This document shows positions 1-10,544 of a stretch of 64,000 bases of DNA, in pieces. The position numbers and the translations under genes were made by a program. Source of the DNA: Tubulanus polymorphus (lineage: Eukaryota; Nemertea; Palaeonemertea; Tubulaniformes; Tubulanidae). Within the stretch, counting starts at the first letter, position 1; each line of letters starts with the position of its first letter. The stretch covers positions 18,628,001-18,692,000 of the forward strand of contig NC_134025.1 of NCBI RefSeq assembly GCF_964204645.1. Direction: 5' to 3'. The notes below the pieces were generated by a model. That model was not told the origin of the DNA. It saw only the letters and a program-made list of their open reading frames with translations, and searched no databases.

Positions 1-1257
1 CCTTATACCGTTCTTGTTGTTAATGTGGAGGTCGTCTCTGTAGTATCGACGTCGGTCATTCAGGTTGTCGTGACGGATAACGTAAGCATTTCTATCTGCA
101 GCTGCGAGCGATTCGAGCGTATAGTTAAAGGTTGAAGACTGGTCACCAAGACTTGGATGGTCGAATCTAGGCGGTATCTGAGAAACAACCAATCGTGTAT
201 CTGGGAAGTAGAACTTAATTTTGTTCACAAGGCTGACAAAGCGATCTACACAGGTATTGGCACAATGTAGGTTTCGAATATCATTAGTACCAACATGTAA
301 AACGATGCATGCAGGGTTTTTGCTTCTAATTCTATCCACAACTTGGCCTGCTTCTTTAATTGTATACGCCGTAAAGTTTTCAACCTGGCATTGATCGTTC
401 ACAAAGCGGTTAGTGTCGATATATCGGATGTTCGAGTCTCCGATGATAAACACGTTATTACTTTGGCGACCCACGCGTTCTGGCGGATTTTTGTTGTCAC
501 GGATATCACGGTTGCTCTCTCTAGATATTTCCGGCGGATACTTGTCACATCTATTTTCCAATCCATGGCGCCTCTCACTGTACAAGGGGCGCTCTAACTG
601 ATTGTAATACGTATTGTTGTGAACCTCGCGGTACTTATCTCTTTTGCGGCGCGTTAGCTTATGGACGGTTTTTCCGGCTGGCTTCAATCTAGATTCTTCG
701 TTGTCCCCGTATAATCCTAGTGACGACGTCGATGATATCGTTGAGTATTTGTCATCAAGGTCGGTTCCTTGTGACTGAAACGTTTGGATGGCCTCAAGCG
801 ATTTCGAGGCTATATCTTGCAGGTTATCGAGTCTAGTTTCTGTGTTACAGACTTTCTGTAAGATATCACGTGTACGGTTAACACTCAGGTCCGCGATTTT
901 CTTTAAATGTTCAGTCGTCTTAGCCGTTTCACTCACTGCGACCACTAGTTCGTTGATGTGGTCTACGCGTTTTGTGCAGTCTTCAAGTTTTTGTTGTAGC
1001 TGTTTTATTTGAGAAGACTGTGAGCATTGATTTACCTGCTGCAATATGTTTACCGTTGATTGTTGTATCGAGTTAAACATATTCATTATGTCTTCACCGT
1101 AAATTACTGTCATATCGGTTTGACAACTAGCGTTACGAGTATTCGAAGGTTGTGGCTCAGTTTGGATTTGTGCTTCTGTCTTGTTCGATGCGCAGGCGTA
1201 CCCCAAACTAGCCTCACTGGCCGGCGCTACTGTAAGTTTTTCGACAGGCTGGTGCAT
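1..1257 (-). CDS. SGNH-hydrolase (GDSL esterase-like) ORF, open at left window edge
   Basis: An uninterrupted 419-codon minus-strand frame runs from an ATG at 1257-1255 off the window edge. Residues about 60-160 are polar and Gln/Lys/Glu-rich, likely coiled coil. Residues about 195-265 are very basic and Arg-rich. The SGNH fold follows: block I GDSN (273-276, with the nucleophile Ser), a block-III-like HVGTND (321-326), and a block-V-like DDLHIN (408-413, with the likely catalytic His). An in-frame TAA lies just upstream of the ATG (codons TAA CAA ATG), so the start is fixed unless the frame is reached by frameshifting from the PHD-like stretch that overlaps it. Established knowledge: PHD plus esterase domains occur in ORF1 of CR1-like non-LTR retrotransposons, and SGNH ORFs of this type are abundant in invertebrate genomes. 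This is either a retroelement ORF1 relative or a host family derived from one. Confidence 0.8.
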   Translation of the reverse strand, partial: MHQPVEKLTVAPASEASLGYACASNKTEAQIQTEPQPSNTRNASCQTDMTVIYGEDIMNMFNSIQQSTVNILQQVNQCSQSSQIKQLQQKLEDCTKRVDHINELVVAVSETAKTTEHLKKIADLSVNRTRDILQKVCNTETRLDNLQDIASKSLEAIQTFQSQGTDLDDKYSTISSTSSLGLYGDNEESRLKPAGKTVHKLTRRKRDKYREVHNNTYYNQLERPLYSERRHGLENRCDKYPPEISRESNRDIRDNKNPPERVGRQSNNVFIIGDSNIRYIDTNRFVNDQCQVENFTAYTIKEAGQVVDRIRSKNPACIVLHVGTNDIRNLHCANTCVDRFVSLVNKIKFYFPDTRLVVSQIPPRFDHPSLGDQSSTFNYTLESLAAADRNAYVIRHDNLNDRRRYYRDDLHINNKNGIR

Positions 1258-1328
1258 TTGTTATGAGTCAAACCTTCGCATAACGAACATTGGATCATGC
1301 TGTTCGTGTCCGGCCCGGAGCAGCAGGA
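1227..1328 (-). pseudogene. PHD-like zinc-finger stretch between J-domain and SGNH ORFs
   Basis: Directly after the stop of the J-domain ORF, the same frame continues for 33 codons. It carries paired Cys near its start, then MIQCSLCEGLTHNKC, which is a C-x2-C...H-x2-C pattern typical of the second half of a PHD finger. It ends at TAG (1227-1229). It overlaps the first codons of the SGNH ORF, which lies in the -1 frame relative to it. So J-domain, PHD and SGNH would form one protein if one TAA were bypassed and one -1 shift occurred. It is more likely a decayed copy or a multi-ORF element. The zinc-ligand pattern is visible; any function is inferred. Confidence 0.5.
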
Positions 1329-1913
1329 TTATTTGTCATTCTGCTTTGAAGAACTCACGGATAACGCAGATTGCGATGGAACTTTCTTGAAGATTATCTC
1401 CAACAACTGAGGTAAGGCCTGGCTTAGCCAAACTAAGTAGGAGGAACCCTGAATGTGTAGTTTCGGAGATTTTTTAGTTGATCCCTTATACAAGGTAATG
1501 TGTACCGTTCCCAATGCAATTTTTTGAGTGTCTACATACACACCGCTGAAATGTACGCCATGATCCCCTCTATCGACAGGGTTTCCATACTGCGATCTAA
1601 ATTCCGAGTGAAATAGCTTAATTTTGTCCTTGCAATGCGAAAGATCAATAACGAGTGACTGTGATTTCTCATTTATGTTTATACTTTTGTTTGGAATACC
1701 AATGTTATCTTCCTCGCGGAAGGATCTTTGACGTTTGTCACTGCTTGACGGTGATGAAATATGACTGGTGTACAATATTTCTCGCAATTGAATATACGCT
1801 GCATTCAATTTTTGGAATTTAGAAGTCGAGTCCAGAGAATTATTCCTATCTGGGTGTATTTCACGAGCAAGAGTTAAGTACTGCAGCCGTAGAACATCCT
1901 GTGACGTTGGCAT
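1329..1913 (-). CDS. J-domain-containing ORF with unknown C-terminal domain
   Basis: This is a 194-codon ORF. Residues 5-45 resemble helices II-III of a J domain with the diagnostic HPD at 20-22 (AREIHPDRN). J domains stimulate Hsp70 ATPase through HPD. Helix I is missing, so the domain is minimal or its N-terminus lies in an upstream exon. Residues about 95-175 form a compact region (YGNPVDRGDHGVHFSG, then LHIQGSSYLVWLSQALPQLL) that I do not recognise by name. The start ATG is preceded in frame by TAA. A polypyrimidine-AG (tttttattccag) lies a little upstream. The ORF stops 72 bp before the SGNH start, with a PHD-like stretch in between, suggesting one transcription unit. Confidence 0.6.
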   Translation of the reverse strand: MPTSQDVLRLQYLTLAREIHPDRNNSLDSTSKFQKLNAAYIQLREILYTSHISSPSSSDKRQRSFREEDNIGIPNKSININEKSQSLVIDLSHCKDKIKLFHSEFRSQYGNPVDRGDHGVHFSGVYVDTQKIALGTVHITLYKGSTKKSPKLHIQGSSYLVWLSQALPQLLEIIFKKVPSQSALSVSSSKQNDK

Positions 1914-1920
1914 ATCATAA

Positions 1921-1937
1921 CCACATTATAAATGTGG
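1921..1937. repeat. Perfect short inverted repeat upstream of J-domain ORF
   Basis: CCACATT-ATA-AATGTGG has 7-bp perfect arms and a 3-nt loop. It sits just upstream (in minus-strand terms) of the J-domain start codon. It could be an operator-like or RNA hairpin, or chance. Confidence 0.4.
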
Positions 1938-2755
1938 CTGGAATAAAAATAAATTATCGTATTCATGAATACCAAATCGTAGTTTTTAAATATCTTGAGA
2001 TTTTTTGGTGAAAAATAGTATTTTGCTGATTTAAAGAGAAAAACGTACTTTGACCGTACTGCCATACTGACAATGACGGTGAGTGTTGTCTACTGTTATA
2101 TACTAACTCATACTATGGTCAAGTTTCAGGTTCGCGCTTCATGCACAGCGTATTCCTGGCTACTTATATTTCAGATTTTTTCCGGTTTGTAACTGTTTCT
2201 GTGTATGGGTATTGTCCCTATAGTAGTTACCTCTCTATATAATCTCATAACATTTAGTTTTCTGGGCATTTGCCATTTGAGTTTAGACCATGTGAATCTA
2301 GCCGGATGAAGAGCTGTAAGTTGTATGCAATGTACTACCTCAAATTTTGCCTACTTCTGAAATTCTTATTTATTGAATATGTATTTAGCTGTTGTTCTAT
2401 TTTTTGTAGTTAACTCGTTATCGTTTTCGCTACCGCTCGGCCGGTCATTAAACAGTTTGACATTAAAGCGTTGTCCAGTTGTTGGTCCTTTGTCGCTCAG
2501 TCTCCGACAGTGACTTGAGTCAAGTGATATCCCGATATGACATAAGGCAGGGAAATAATGATTATTTAACAGAATTCCTTCAATTTTTTTCTTTCAGAAA
2601 TGAATTCACTCTTTCTTTCAACAAACTCAGCCATGGTATATGACCACATAATAGCACGAGTAAGGACGTTCTGCTAATGAATTGTTGTTCACAACGAGTG
2701 AAAAATGCTGCACTTTAGCGGCTGAAAACTGGTAAGTAATTTTCGTGATTTTAGA
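1938..2755. other. Gene-less AT-rich stretch
   Basis: I see no conserved ORF, splice-bounded exon or repeat end here. It is presumably the 5' flank of the J-domain/SGNH unit plus intergenic DNA. Confidence 0.4.
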
Positions 2756-4125
2756 GGAAAAGAGCGGTGTGAATAGACAACCATCCTCAGCCACCCGAAC
2801 TCATTACAAATACGTCTGGATTAGGCGGAAGAACAAGCTCAGGCCTACGAACAAACAAAAACAAGCCATATAACCTGGGCCATAAACACAGAGCGAACTG
2901 CGGACAACAATCCCAGTTGGTCAGCTGAGACTAGTCCTTAAGGTAAAACGAAGTAAAGGTTGAAGGACACAAAAGGCTGCCCGACACACCTACTCCAAAG
3001 CAACTTCCATGAAAGCTACGCAAGATGTCCACATGACCAAACTTGGTGGGAAAAACCCTCTCCCCAGGCATGTCTGGAAAAGAAGAAAGAGATTCCTCTA
3101 TCTCATCTACAATCCAGCACGAGATTGACTCTCGACAAATGTCTGCCTTGACCTGTCACTAAGGCAGGAAAAGGCTATCCGTCAAGGTTAGGCTCCATGA
3201 CCTGCAAGTAACGCTTGAGTGCTCAGACCAGACACAATACCAAACTGGAAGATACTTAGTCATTCTGAGTCAGTGCTTGGATACGCCATTCTTGAGCCAC
3301 ACACGAGGGCTGTTGGTTCTTAGCCAGACACACCGAGCCTCAACAAGACAAATCTATCACCAGGGTCGAAGAATATATCATGGTTCCCACAGTTATATGA
3401 ATTCAAAATTCCCAAGTATTTCATGGGTGATTTATTAATTTTCCCAAATGGAAATGAACTTATATCGTCATACTACAGTTAACATTTAAGTGGAGACTGG
3501 TTGATAAAGGTGATTTTCAAGAGAAATCACCGAAGAAAGTTGCCCTTGGCAAATGTAGTACGTGAAATGTAAATGAATTTCCCAAATATTTCCCTGTTTT
3601 GAGGAATATTTTTCAAATTCCCAAATATTTCCAAACTGGAAATTATCATTTCAAAATTCCCAATTTTTTCCCAATTTCCCTGTTCTGTGGGAACCATGAT
3701 ATACTTCCTTCCAGGACCAAGAATCTTGCAGCCATTGCCAGGCATAGGAGGACGGCCGTCTTCATGGAAAAATACACTGTAGAGATCCATTGGTGATCGT
3801 GACTGACGTCCCCAGGTGAGCGAGTCTCAGGGATTATTACTGATGGCTAATGACTGAGACTTCTTGCTACTCAACTTAGTTGACACTTAGTCACCCGGTG
3901 AATGAGGAGACCGTTCGGCACACTTACTTGCTAGCCGACTCCTCGGATACCCGAGTATTCGCTACGTTAGACCCAACTTCATATTGGAAGGACAGGGTCG
4001 TGAGTCGTAAGTCAGTGTTTTCATTAATCATTTTAGCCATCAGGTCATTTAGTAAAACAGCAGAGTCTCGACTAACTTTGACTGAAGGCCAAAACGGGTT
4101 CATAGTTGGAAGGCTATAGGAAAAT
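2756..4125. other. Unrecognised GC-richer block interrupted by a TIR element
   Basis: The base composition is higher in GC than the surroundings, only small ORFs occur, and no protein domain is recognised. It resembles in texture the 22.9-26.9 kb block; for example both carry a short motif AAGGTTAGG followed by a CCAT. The 330-bp TIR element at 3374-3703 is embedded in it. Confidence 0.35.
3374..3703. mobile_element. 330-bp MITE-like element with 19-bp perfect TIRs
   Basis: The left end TATATCATGGTTCCCACAG (3374-3392) is the exact reverse complement of 3685-3703. The interior is non-coding and made of variants of TTCCCAAATATTTCC. The outermost bases are themselves AT palindromic, so the target duplication (TA or ATAT) cannot be fixed. 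This is a non-autonomous DNA transposon; the superfamily is not assigned. Confidence 0.8.
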
Positions 4126-5441
4126 AGCCTATGAGCACTGTAAGCACTTATTTCAGACCTAAGTAAGCACTTTATACAAGAAAATCAGGCTAGAAAGTGA
4201 ATTTCACTGCAATTGACTGCTTACCTTATGAAAAATTAACTAATAACTGCAGCAATTTTTAAAGAAATTTGCAATCTTTCAAGCCAGTGACCAAATGCCT
4301 ATTTACTAAACCCTTTAAATTGGTTGAAGTAGGCCTACTGATTTTACCAGCATGAATGAAAGGTTGAAGCAGAAAAGGAAATTTATAATCTTATATTAAA
4401 TTGAAAGGGATCATAGCTTCCTTCTTTGAGTATTTTCCATCTAAAATCTTTGATGGACTGGAGAAAAATAAAGAAGGAAAACTGGATTGGATTGAATTCC
4501 AATGAGAAGAAATCTTACTTTTTTCAAAAGATCATAAAATAGATAACTTATGTCAAGATGGAAATATAAGGGAAAAGTTTGTTTTAAAGTTAGATATAAT
4601 AAATTCAAAGCGGATCCGTGCTCCAAGTGATTAAAAAATCCTATCATGTGTCCCCTTGAACCAAGAAATTTGTATGAAAATTGCATATGATGATTTATCA
4701 TGGTTAGTTGTGGTTTTGGGTTTTCCCTAATGACATAAAACAACTAAAACTTGAACATTAACTACTGGGAACAAACAAAATCAGACGATGCTATATAAGT
4801 TTTTCAAATTTCAGGGCAGTACATATTAAACCAGGACAGCCGGTTACTGTTGAAATCAAGTTCAGCAACTGAGTGAATGTGCCTTTCAATAGTTTCATTC
4901 ATGATAGCTTTTAATAGTAAAACAATTTAGGCCCAAGCTTAAAACATTTTTAAATGTGACACCATGTCTTCGCATGACCATTCGACAATTAAAATGTGGG
5001 TCTGATGATGCATGTCTGTGTGCATGCGGTAAGAACACTAATCTTCTCCGTGGAAACTGTTATCTACTACTACACGTAATTGATACTTTAATGGTAAACG
5101 GTTAACGGCTTATTGCTGACAATGCAATCGACTCGCGTTGTGCACTAAGTATCAAAAATATCAAAATCATCAGTGTTGCAAACTAAATACAAGATAACTG
5201 GGCTCCAGCGATTGCTAACGTAAGGGCATAAAAATGACAGGTTCAATTGATGACACTTAATGCCATCTTTAATTACTTAAGATTAGTTCTCAGCATTGAT
5301 CAAAACACGGATCTTGGGCATGTGGTGATAACCGTGGTGATAACCAAGCTGCACCATCTACACCAAGTACAGAATATATGTGCCAATTTACAGAAAAATC
5401 AGTCCACACAAACAGTTTAAATCGTGTCATAAAGAAACATC
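4126..5441. other. Gene-less AT-rich stretch
   Basis: No supported gene, repeat boundary or array is visible here. The 100-codon ORF on the minus strand near 4441-4743 shows no recognisable motif and looks like chance. Confidence 0.4.
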
Positions 5442-5555
<114 letters not shown>

Positions 5556-5617
5556 TGATTAAGATGCCATGGATGGGTTCTTCTGACGACGAAACCCATC
5601 AAAAACAAAATACGAAA

Positions 5618-5950
5618 TATAGCGGAAAAGCAGCGATAACAGGTTTTCTGCACAGTCTTAGAATCCTGTTCAACTGTGGATTTCGACAAAGCGTTAGATA
5701 AGGTACAGCATCAGCCATTACTAAACAGGCTACAGGAAACAGTATCAATGATAGTTGATTACAAATGGTTCAGCAGTTATCTCTGAACGGAAACTTGTAA
5801 CCGAAATCAACAGAACGCCTCATCTTGGAATAAGACGGTCTAAGTAGTGGAGTCACGCAAGGTAGTATCCTAAGTCGTCTTCTGTTTAATGTCCTGACAA
5901 ATGACATACACAGTAATCCAAAATATACCAGACTGAGTAAAGGTGATTTA
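5618..5950 (+). pseudogene. Family Z 5' end and degenerate non-LTR reverse-transcriptase fragment
   Basis: It begins with the family Z 5' signature TATAGC...GCAGCGATAAC and GGTTTTCTGC. It then encodes decayed RT pieces: DFDKALDKV (RT motif A region) and, after frame changes, the equivalent of a GVTQGSILSRLLFNVLTND segment (RT motif B region). Several frameshifts and stops are present. The same fragment recurs at 6240-6400, 46521-46835 and 51281-51632. The motif wording fits the CR1/L2/jockey range of non-LTR RTs. Confidence 0.65.
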
Positions 5951-6019
5951 CACTGTTCTCAGGAATAAAGAAAATGTTAGAAAAGGTCTGTCTATGGTCG
6001 GAAGATTATCATCCCAGTT

Positions 6020-6236
6020 GAGACCGTAAAGCACAGTACCGGTAGGCCTAAAGCCTTTAGGTCGCGTAAAATCGATCAACACTTCAAGTGACACAGCGAA
6101 CGATCTCCTATCCCCCACAGCGAAGGCTTACTCCGAATGTCAAGTGTGAGTCCAGCATACGGATAGGAGTGTGTTATATACTTGTATTTAGTAAATACCT
6201 TGTGCATTTGACAATGATCGGTATGTACTGTATGGA
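6020..6236 (+). repeat. Family Z module D, copy 1
   Basis: This is a block of about 215 bp containing CACTTCAAG.GACACAGCGAACGATC and ending near ATGATCGGTATGTACTGTA. Homologous blocks lie at 15346-15556, 50044-50118 (partial) and 50289-50525. No coding capacity is visible. Confidence 0.7.
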
Positions 6237-6387
6237 ATGAGACGGTCTAACTAGTGGAGTCACGCAAGGTAGTATCCTAAGTCGTCTTCTGTTTAATGTC
6301 CTGACAAATGACATACACAGTAATCCAAAATATACCAGACCGAGTAAATTTCCAAAACGACCTTAACACACTGTTCGACCAAAAAAC
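6237..6387 (+). pseudogene. Second partial copy of the RT fragment
   Basis: It repeats the RT motif-B part seen at 5840-5945 (SGVTQGSILSRLLFN-like) and runs on into AACTTAATGTTCCGACA, which leads straight into the 31-bp satellite. The same leader sequence is found at 51600-51632. Confidence 0.6.
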
Positions 6388-6700
6388 TTAATGTTCCGAC
6401 AAAACCACGGGGACAAAACCAAAATTATGAATTGTCGCGGGTGACAAAACCAAAATATTGAATTGTCACGGGCGACAAAACAAAAATAATGAATTGTCGC
6501 GGGCGATAAAACCAAAATAATGAATTGTCGCGGGCGATAAAACCACAATAATGAATTGTCGCGGGCGTTAAAACCAAAAAATTGAATTGTCGCGACGATA
6601 AAACCAAAATAATGAATTGTCGCGGACGACAAAAACAAAATATTGAATTGTTGCGTGCGACAAAACCAGAATAATGAATTGTCGAGGGAGACAAAACCAA
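6388..6700 (+). repeat. 31-bp hairpin satellite, array 1
   Basis: About ten units of a 31-bp repeat. The core is GAATTGTCGCGGGCGACAAA, followed by ACCAAAATAAT. Each unit holds the inverted repeat TTGTCGC-GG-GCGACAA. A family A element begins at its right edge. Confidence 0.95.
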
Positions 6701-8167
6701 ACTAGGGGTCCAGGGACACCATGCTCACTTGGGAAGTGGTTTCAAATGCTCAACAATCTAACAATTTCAATACAAAACGCCCTGTAGTGACCATATACAA
6801 AAACCAATGACCTATGATTTTGTAATTGATTGTGATAACAAAATATGCCTCGTTACCAATTTAATATGGAAATACTAAGTTATTCTACTATTCAACGCCC
6901 CTGGTGACCATATGCAAAACCCAATGACCTTAAAACTCACCACAATCGTAGTACATGTCATAAAATACAACTTTGCAATTGATCATAGTAACAAAATATG
7001 CACAGGTACCAATCTAATAAGGAAATACTAAGCCATTCTACTATTCAACGCCCCCTGGTGACTATATGGAATAACTAATGTCCTTAAAAACTCACCACAA
7101 TCATAGACGATGTCATGATCTACAACTTTGCAATGGATCATGGTAACAAACTATGCCTAGGTACCAATCTAATAAGGAAAAACTAAGCTTTTCTACTATT
7201 CAACGCCCCCTGGTGACTATATGGAATAACTAATGTCCTTAAAAACTCACCACAATCATAGACAATGTCATGAACTACAACTTTGCAATTGATCATGGTA
7301 ACAAAATATGCCTTGGTACAAATATAATATAGCAATACTAAGTTATTGTATTATTCAACGCCCCCTGATGGCCACATACTAAAACCAATGACCTTGAAAC
7401 TCACCTAAATCATAGAACACGTTATGGGCTACAACTTTCCAATTGAATATAGTGGCCCCCTGATGGCCACATACTAAAACCAATGACCTTGAAACTCACC
7501 TAAATCATAGAACACGTTATGGGCTACAACTTTCCAATTGAATATAGTAACACAATATGCTTAGGTATCAATTTAATGTGGAAAAACTTTTTCCCACCTA
7601 CGAATGAGTACTGATGACACCAAGATGGCCGCCAATTGCGTCATAATTGGCTGATCAAAAATACCTGTCCCAGGTATAAAACATCCCTCTCTAAGGAATA
7701 CCCATCAGCAATTGCAATGAGAAATGGCAAACCAGTAGGAAGCTACAGGACCTAGATTTCTGGCCAAAATTGACATTTTTGGGCACTAAAAAGCCCATAG
7801 GACGGCCATCTTGAGTCAGATCGACCCAATTTTCTTATGCTGATGGGCCTTTGGTAGATTCAAATATGAACGAAAGATCAAGGTAATTGATCAAAGCGTC
7901 TTCAACATTTCCCACGAAAACTTCGAAAATGTTTAAAAAGTGCTGATTTTGGCAAACAACAATGGCTGCCAGTCGGCCATCTTGAATCTGACAGGGCCAG
8001 TTTTTGGGCTGACGATGTGTCTAGGGTAGATACATGTATAAACCAAATATCACGACATTACCTTGAAGCGTCTTCAAAACTTCCCAAAATAACTGGATTC
8101 CGTCTATGGACGGACGGACGGACGAAAAGTGAACACAATAGCCCGCTGGGACTAAAGACCCAAGTGG
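6701..8167 (+). mobile_element. Family A element (Helentron/pearl-like), copy 1
   Basis: It starts CTAGGGGTCCAGGGACACC and ends in a hairpin plus CCCAAGTGG. The interior is a tandem run of about five units of roughly 150-155 bp (each beginning CAACGCCCCCTGGTGACC). A conserved single-copy part follows (AAGATGGCCGCCAATTGCG ...), then a GGAC/ACGG tetranucleotide run at 8103-8125. It is non-coding. A partial unit is duplicated at 7360-7555. It sits inside the satellite, with units on both sides. Confidence 0.8.
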
Positions 8168-8174
8168 ACTGAAA

Positions 8175-8618
8175 AAGAATTGTCGCAGGCGACAAAACCA
8201 AAATAATGAATTGTCGCAGGTGATAAAACCAAAATAATGAATTGTCGCGGGCGACAAAACCAAAATAATGAATTGTCGCGGGCAATAAAACCAAAATAAT
8301 GAATTGTCGCGGGCGACAAAACCAAAATAATGAATTGTCTCGAGCGACAAAACCAAAATAATGAATTGTCGCGGACGATAAAAACAAAATATTGAATTGT
8401 CGCGGGCGATAAAACTAAAATATTGAATTGTCGCGGGCCATAAAACAAAAATAATGAATTGTCGCGGGCGACAAAACCAAAATATTGAATTGTCGCGGGC
8501 GACAAAACCAAAAAAAAATTGTCGCGGGTGACAAAAACAAAGTATAAAACCAAAATAATGAATTGTCGCGCGCGTCAAAACCAAAACCAAGAATTGTCGC
8601 GGGCGACAAAACCAAACA
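8175..8618 (+). repeat. 31-bp hairpin satellite, array 2
   Basis: About 14 units continue immediately after the family A 3' end, as expected if family A inserted into one array. Long minus-strand ORFs (up to 189 codons) through it are artefacts of the stop-free unit. Confidence 0.95.
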
Positions 8619-9804
8619 AGAAAATTAATTTTAGAAAATTATTTGACGCCTGGGGAAAAAATGTAGAATTTCTGGGCTTAGCTAATGTGGAATTGCAAAT
8701 TTGAAATCGAAGTTTTAAGAAATTTGGGGAATGATGAGATTTGGCGATTGGGTAGATGATACAGGCTCAGGTCTTCGACTCTAGTAGTGGTTTAAATTTT
8801 TTTATTGAAAATTCTCAATAATTGATCGCGAACTTGCGACCGACATCATTTACTTATGCCTCTAAGCTGGTTTGCAACTTCATTGCCTCCATGGATGAAG
8901 AAAGAGCTCTTCTGATGTCTGCTTCATCATGACTTCGAGCATATCGTGTGGCCTAGCCAGCCGGCCCGGGCCACGGGTTTGGGCTGTCACTCGATATCCT
9001 AGAGTCTTGAGTCTGGGTGGGTTGAAGTAGACATTGTCATTTAAAATAACATGCTTATGTTGTTCTGTATGAATTACCCATGTGTCATGTATGTTGTATT
9101 AATTTATTTTAAAATATGTATTTATTGAATTTGGGAATTTTATCCCGGAATTTCAATGTAATAAGGATCAATAAAGAATTGAATTGAATTGTCACCTAAT
9201 ACACATGCCATCAGAGGACACGGAGCCGTATATGACAGCCATGCTATTATAAAATGCTAATCTCACGACACTTGCATACTCCTAATATCAAACATATTTT
9301 CTAAAACGTTTGAATATTGAAATTATATGTTTACACATTTTCATATTGACCGCTTGTAGCCGCTGATGAAATTCACGCTTGCCCTACACACATCGTAGAT
9401 AGCTTCGTCATTCCACCGGCATGCCCACGTCAGGGTCTGACTTTTATATCAGACTTCCGCATCGTGTATACATCCGCCATTTAACCGAATAATCCGATTT
9501 ACTTATCATTTCAATTTATACCTGCCGCTTCTGATATAATCATACATCCTTTACTATTACAATACGTCTTCTAATGATATTCAATGCAATATAACATTTC
9601 GACGGTCAAATATAGGTCATTATATAATCACAGGAAGCCATTCTACATCTATGTCAATAATATTTTGCCAGATAGCTTGTTTGTGTACACATAAACCTGT
9701 GACGTTTTGCACATCGATTTACGGCTGTCGTTTGTAAAATGACGCTGAATGGTTAGCATTGTTTAGGTTTCATAATGGTAACGTTTTATAAGGCGTCAAA
9801 AAAA
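8619..9804. other. Satellite-interrupting segment with a LINE-type 3' tail
   Basis: It is flanked by inverted TTTGACGCCT (near 8641) and AGGCGTCAAA (near 9790), a possible short TIR. Inside, the sequence around 9100-9190 ends in AATAAAGAATTGAATTGAATTG-like short repeats, typical of CR1/L2 LINE 3' ends. The rest shows no ORF. Confidence 0.4.
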
Positions 9805-10544
9805 GAATTGTCGGGGCGACAAAACCAAAATAATGAATTGTCGCGGGCGACAAAACCAAAATGGTGAATTGTCCAGGCGACAAAACCAAAATGTTGAATT
9901 GTCGCGGGTGACAAAACCAAAATAATGAATTGTCGCGGGCGATAAAACCAAAATAATGAAATGTCGCGGGCGATAAAACCAAAATAATGAATTATCGCGG
10001 GCGATAAAACCAAAATATTGAATTGTCGCGGGCGATAAAACCAAAATAATGAATTGTCGCGGGCGACAAAACCAAACTAATGAATTGTCGTTGGCGACAA
10101 AACCAAAAAAAGAATTGTCGGGGCGACAAAACCAAAATAATGAATTGTCGCGGGCAATAAAACCAAAATAATGAATTGTCGTGGGCGATAAAACCAAAAT
10201 AATGAATTGTCGCGGGCGATAAAACTAAAATAATGAATTGTCTCGGTCGACTAAACCAAAATAATGAATTGTCGCGGGTGATAAAACCAAAATAATGAAT
10301 TTTCTCAGGCGACAAAACCAAAATAATGAATTATCGCGGGCGATAAAACCAAAATATTGAATTGTCGCGGGCGACAAAACCAAAATATTGAATTGTCGCG
10401 GGCGACAAAATCAAACTAATGAATTGTCGCGGGCAATAAAACCAAAATAATGAATTGTCGCGGGCAATAAAACCAAAATAATGAATTGTCGCAGGTGATA
10501 AAACCAAAATAATGAATTGTCGCGGGCGACAAAACCAAAATAAA
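9805..10544 (+). repeat. 31-bp hairpin satellite, array 3
   Basis: About 24 units, several with the TGTCGGGGCGACA and TGTCCAGGCGACA variants that shorten the loop. The array ends directly against family E. Confidence 0.95.

Noticed and set aside
1235-1250. Canonical -1 frameshift heptamer between PHD and SGNH frames
   Set aside because: The local sequence is GAAAAAC, not X-XXY-YYZ; no clear downstream pseudoknot seen.
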